The translations under genes and the position numbers were made by a program. From assembly GCF_900169145.1 (NCBI RefSeq), contig NZ_FXZD01000008.1, forward strand, positions 62,001 through 126,000: a stretch of DNA of 64,000 bases. Direction: 5' to 3'. This document shows, in pieces, positions 62,594 to 64,000 of this stretch. Each line of letters begins with the position of its first letter. The stretch's first letter is position 1. The notes under the pieces are model-generated. The model was not told the origin of the DNA, did no database searches, and was given only the letters and a program-made list of their open reading frames with translations. Origin of the DNA: Brevibacterium antiquum CNRZ 918. Lineage in GTDB: Bacteria; Actinomycetota; Actinomycetes; Actinomycetales; Brevibacteriaceae.

Positions 62594-62619
62594 GCAAACC
62601 GCCTCAGCCTGTGGTTTGC
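62594..62619. promoter_or_regulatory. inverted repeat just before the glutamate-cysteine ligase gene
   Basis: GCAAACC (62594-62600) and GGTTTGC (62613-62619) form a 7-bp inverted repeat 8 nt before ATG 62627, where a ribosome site would be expected. It may be an operator or a translation-control hairpin. Confidence 0.4.
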
Positions 62620-62626
62620 TTGACCC

Positions 62627-64000
62627 ATGGGTGAGGCAGTCAATTCCAAGCGGTACACGCCGGAAGAACGCACGCTGTATCGGGAGAAGCTCGCGGAGAA
62701 CCTCGAGCTCTTCGACACGTACCTGCGGCATGCGGAGTTCAAGTCCGCGGGCACGATCGGTCTCGAGCTCGAGCTCAATCTCATCGACTCCGACAATCAG
62801 CCGAGTCTGAACAACAAGAAGGTTCTCGAACGCCTCGACGATGAGTACCAGTCGGAGATCGGCGGCTTCAACCTTGAACTCAACCACCCAGTGCTGCAAG
62901 TGGCCGGCCGTGGGCTGAAGACCCTGGAGGCGGGCGTGGCACACCGGCTGGGCAAGGCTCAGAAGGCCGCCGAGGCGGAAGGGCTGAAGGTTGCGTCGAT
63001 CGGAACGCTGCCGACCCTGAGCACCCAATTCCTCACCGAAGAAACGTGGATCACCGAGGAGAACCGCTACGAGGCGCTGAGCAACTCGATCGTCGATGCT
63101 CGCGGTGAGTACGTGCGCATCGAGCTCGACGGCGAGGAGAAGTACAAGCACGAATTCGCCGACATCGCCCCGGAGGCATCCTGTACGTCGATGCAGCTGC
63201 ATCTGCAGGTCGCTCCCAATAAGTTCGCCGAGGCGTGGAATGCCTCCCAGGCGATCGCGGCAGCACAGGTCGCAATGAGCGCGAACTCCCCACTGTTCGT
63301 CGGCCGCAAACTATGGCACGAATCCCGGATTCCGGTGTTCACCCAGTCCATCGATACGCGCACCCCCGAGCTCGTCAACCAGGGAGTGCGGCCCCGAGTG
63401 TGGTTCGGGGAACGCTGGATCACAAGCGTCTTCGACCTCTTCGAAGAAAACGTCCGGTACTTTCCACCGCTGCTTCCCGAAATCAAGGACTTCGTCGAGT
63501 TCAGCTCTGCCGATGCCCCGAAGCTCTACGAACTCAACCTGCACAACGGCACCGTGTGGCGCTGGAATCGGCCGATCTATGACTCCTCGGACTCCGGTGC
63601 CCATATCCGCGTGGAGAACCGACTGCTCCCGGCCGGCCCGACACCCGTCGACATGGTCGCCGACGCCGCCTTCTACTATGGTCTGGCCGAGTTCCTCGTC
63701 GGGCAGAACCGTCCCGTGTGGTCGCGAATGTCCTTCCGCGAGGCGGAGGAGAATTTCTTCGCCTGCGCCAAGGACGGCATCCATGCCCGCGTGACCTGGC
63801 CGAAGATCGGCCACATCGATGTCGCGGATCTCGTGCTTGATGTTCTCATTCCGCAGGCGCGCCGGGGATTGAACCGTCTGGGCATCGACAAGGACGTCAT
63901 CGAAGAGTACATGTCGATCATCGAAGGGCGAGCCGAACTGCGTGCCAACGGTGCGACCTGGCAGCTGAGGATGCTTGACCACCTGGCGCCGAACAGCTCC
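62627..64000 (+). CDS. glutamate-cysteine ligase family protein (3' end outside window)
   Basis: 458 codons open from ATG 62627 to the window end without a stop. GCS2-type carboxylate-amine ligase core: GTIGLELELNLIDSDN near 45-60, ELNHPVLQV, SCTSMQLHLQV near 185-196, and IRVENRLLPAGPTPVDMVADA near 328-348. It joins glutamate to cysteine or a similar amine; in actinomycetes this supports ergothioneine or a related thiol. Other egt genes are not visible, so the product is unknown. No clear ribosome site precedes the ATG. Confidence 0.85.
   Translation, partial: MGEAVNSKRYTPEERTLYREKLAENLELFDTYLRHAEFKSAGTIGLELELNLIDSDNQPSLNNKKVLERLDDEYQSEIGGFNLELNHPVLQVAGRGLKTLEAGVAHRLGKAQKAAEAEGLKVASIGTLPTLSTQFLTEETWITEENRYEALSNSIVDARGEYVRIELDGEEKYKHEFADIAPEASCTSMQLHLQVAPNKFAEAWNASQAIAAAQVAMSANSPLFVGRKLWHESRIPVFTQSIDTRTPELVNQGVRPRVWFGERWITSVFDLFEENVRYFPPLLPEIKDFVEFSSADAPKLYELNLHNGTVWRWNRPIYDSSDSGAHIRVENRLLPAGPTPVDMVADAAFYYGLAEFLVGQNRPVWSRMSFREAEENFFACAKDGIHARVTWPKIGHIDVADLVLDVLIPQARRGLNRLGIDKDVIEEYMSIIEGRAELRANGATWQLRMLDHLAPNSS

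Overview
The window is high-GC DNA from an actinomycete. The order Micrococcales is suggested by the rpmB-rpmG-rpsN-hup cluster next to a CopD/CtaG protein, by LPxTG-anchored surface proteins and by a single-chain MrpAB antiporter subunit. The overall gene style looks Brevibacterium-like, but the genus is an impression and not a proof. Genes are dense on both strands, often overlap by 1-4 nt, and no insertion sequence, phage gene, CRISPR array, tRNA or rRNA was found.

Layout. 0-4.4 kb: tail of an unidentified gene, purB (minus strand), then a tightly overlapped three-gene operon (WXG100-like small protein, unknown protein, membrane alpha/beta hydrolase). 4.8-8.4 kb: branched-chain 2-oxoacid dehydrogenase E1alpha-E1beta-E2 (bkdABC), followed by a decayed quinone oxidoreductase gene. 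9-13.8 kb: a single-pass membrane protein, the L28-L33-S14 ribosomal protein cluster, HU, and a CopD-CtaG membrane protein. 14-18.2 kb: a metabolite transporter interrupted by one nonsense codon, 3-hydroxybutyrate dehydrogenase, a LysR regulator and 3-hydroxyisobutyrate dehydrogenase. 18.4-21.3 kb: YggS-type PLP protein and a thioredoxin/NHL protein ending at a large perfect-looking palindrome.

21.4-25 kb (minus strand): operon of an LPxTG surface protein, an ABC ATPase-like protein without a P-loop lysine, and an exported protein. 25.3-26.9 kb: dcd and an unknown gene. 27.1-36.7 kb: complete Mrp Na+/H+ antiporter operon (AB fusion, C, D, E, F, G) translationally coupled to a response regulator, a histidine kinase and a lipoprotein. 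36.7-40.7 kb: S9 peptidase, nagA, and an isochorismatase-like pseudoenzyme. 40.8-43.6 kb: copper locus (His-rich membrane protein, PCuAC chaperone, Tat-exported DyP peroxidase). 43.7-47.8 kb: ogt and a glycine betaine ABC importer. 48.2-52.7 kb: hydrolase, aroD, small membrane proteins, pabC-like lyase, ferritin-VIT1 transporter. 53.1-57.7 kb: LPxTG M28 aminopeptidase, DUF3817 protein, flotillin. 58-64 kb: CDF metal exporter, MenC/NSAR enolase-family enzyme, FkbM methyltransferase, M20 peptidase and a truncated glutamate-cysteine ligase.

Links between regions. A GTTAC-N6-GTTAC direct repeat with an 11-bp period, resembling reported MtrA boxes, lies upstream of both LPxTG genes and of the glycine betaine operon. 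The two LPxTG proteins also share a C-terminal stalk domain. Together with the Mrp antiporter and its two-component system this suggests a cell-envelope/osmotic stress theme. Valine catabolism is represented twice (bkdABC and mmsB). The best candidates for something undescribed are the WXG/hydrolase operon, the LPxTG/pseudo-ATPase operon and the Mrp-linked two-component system.
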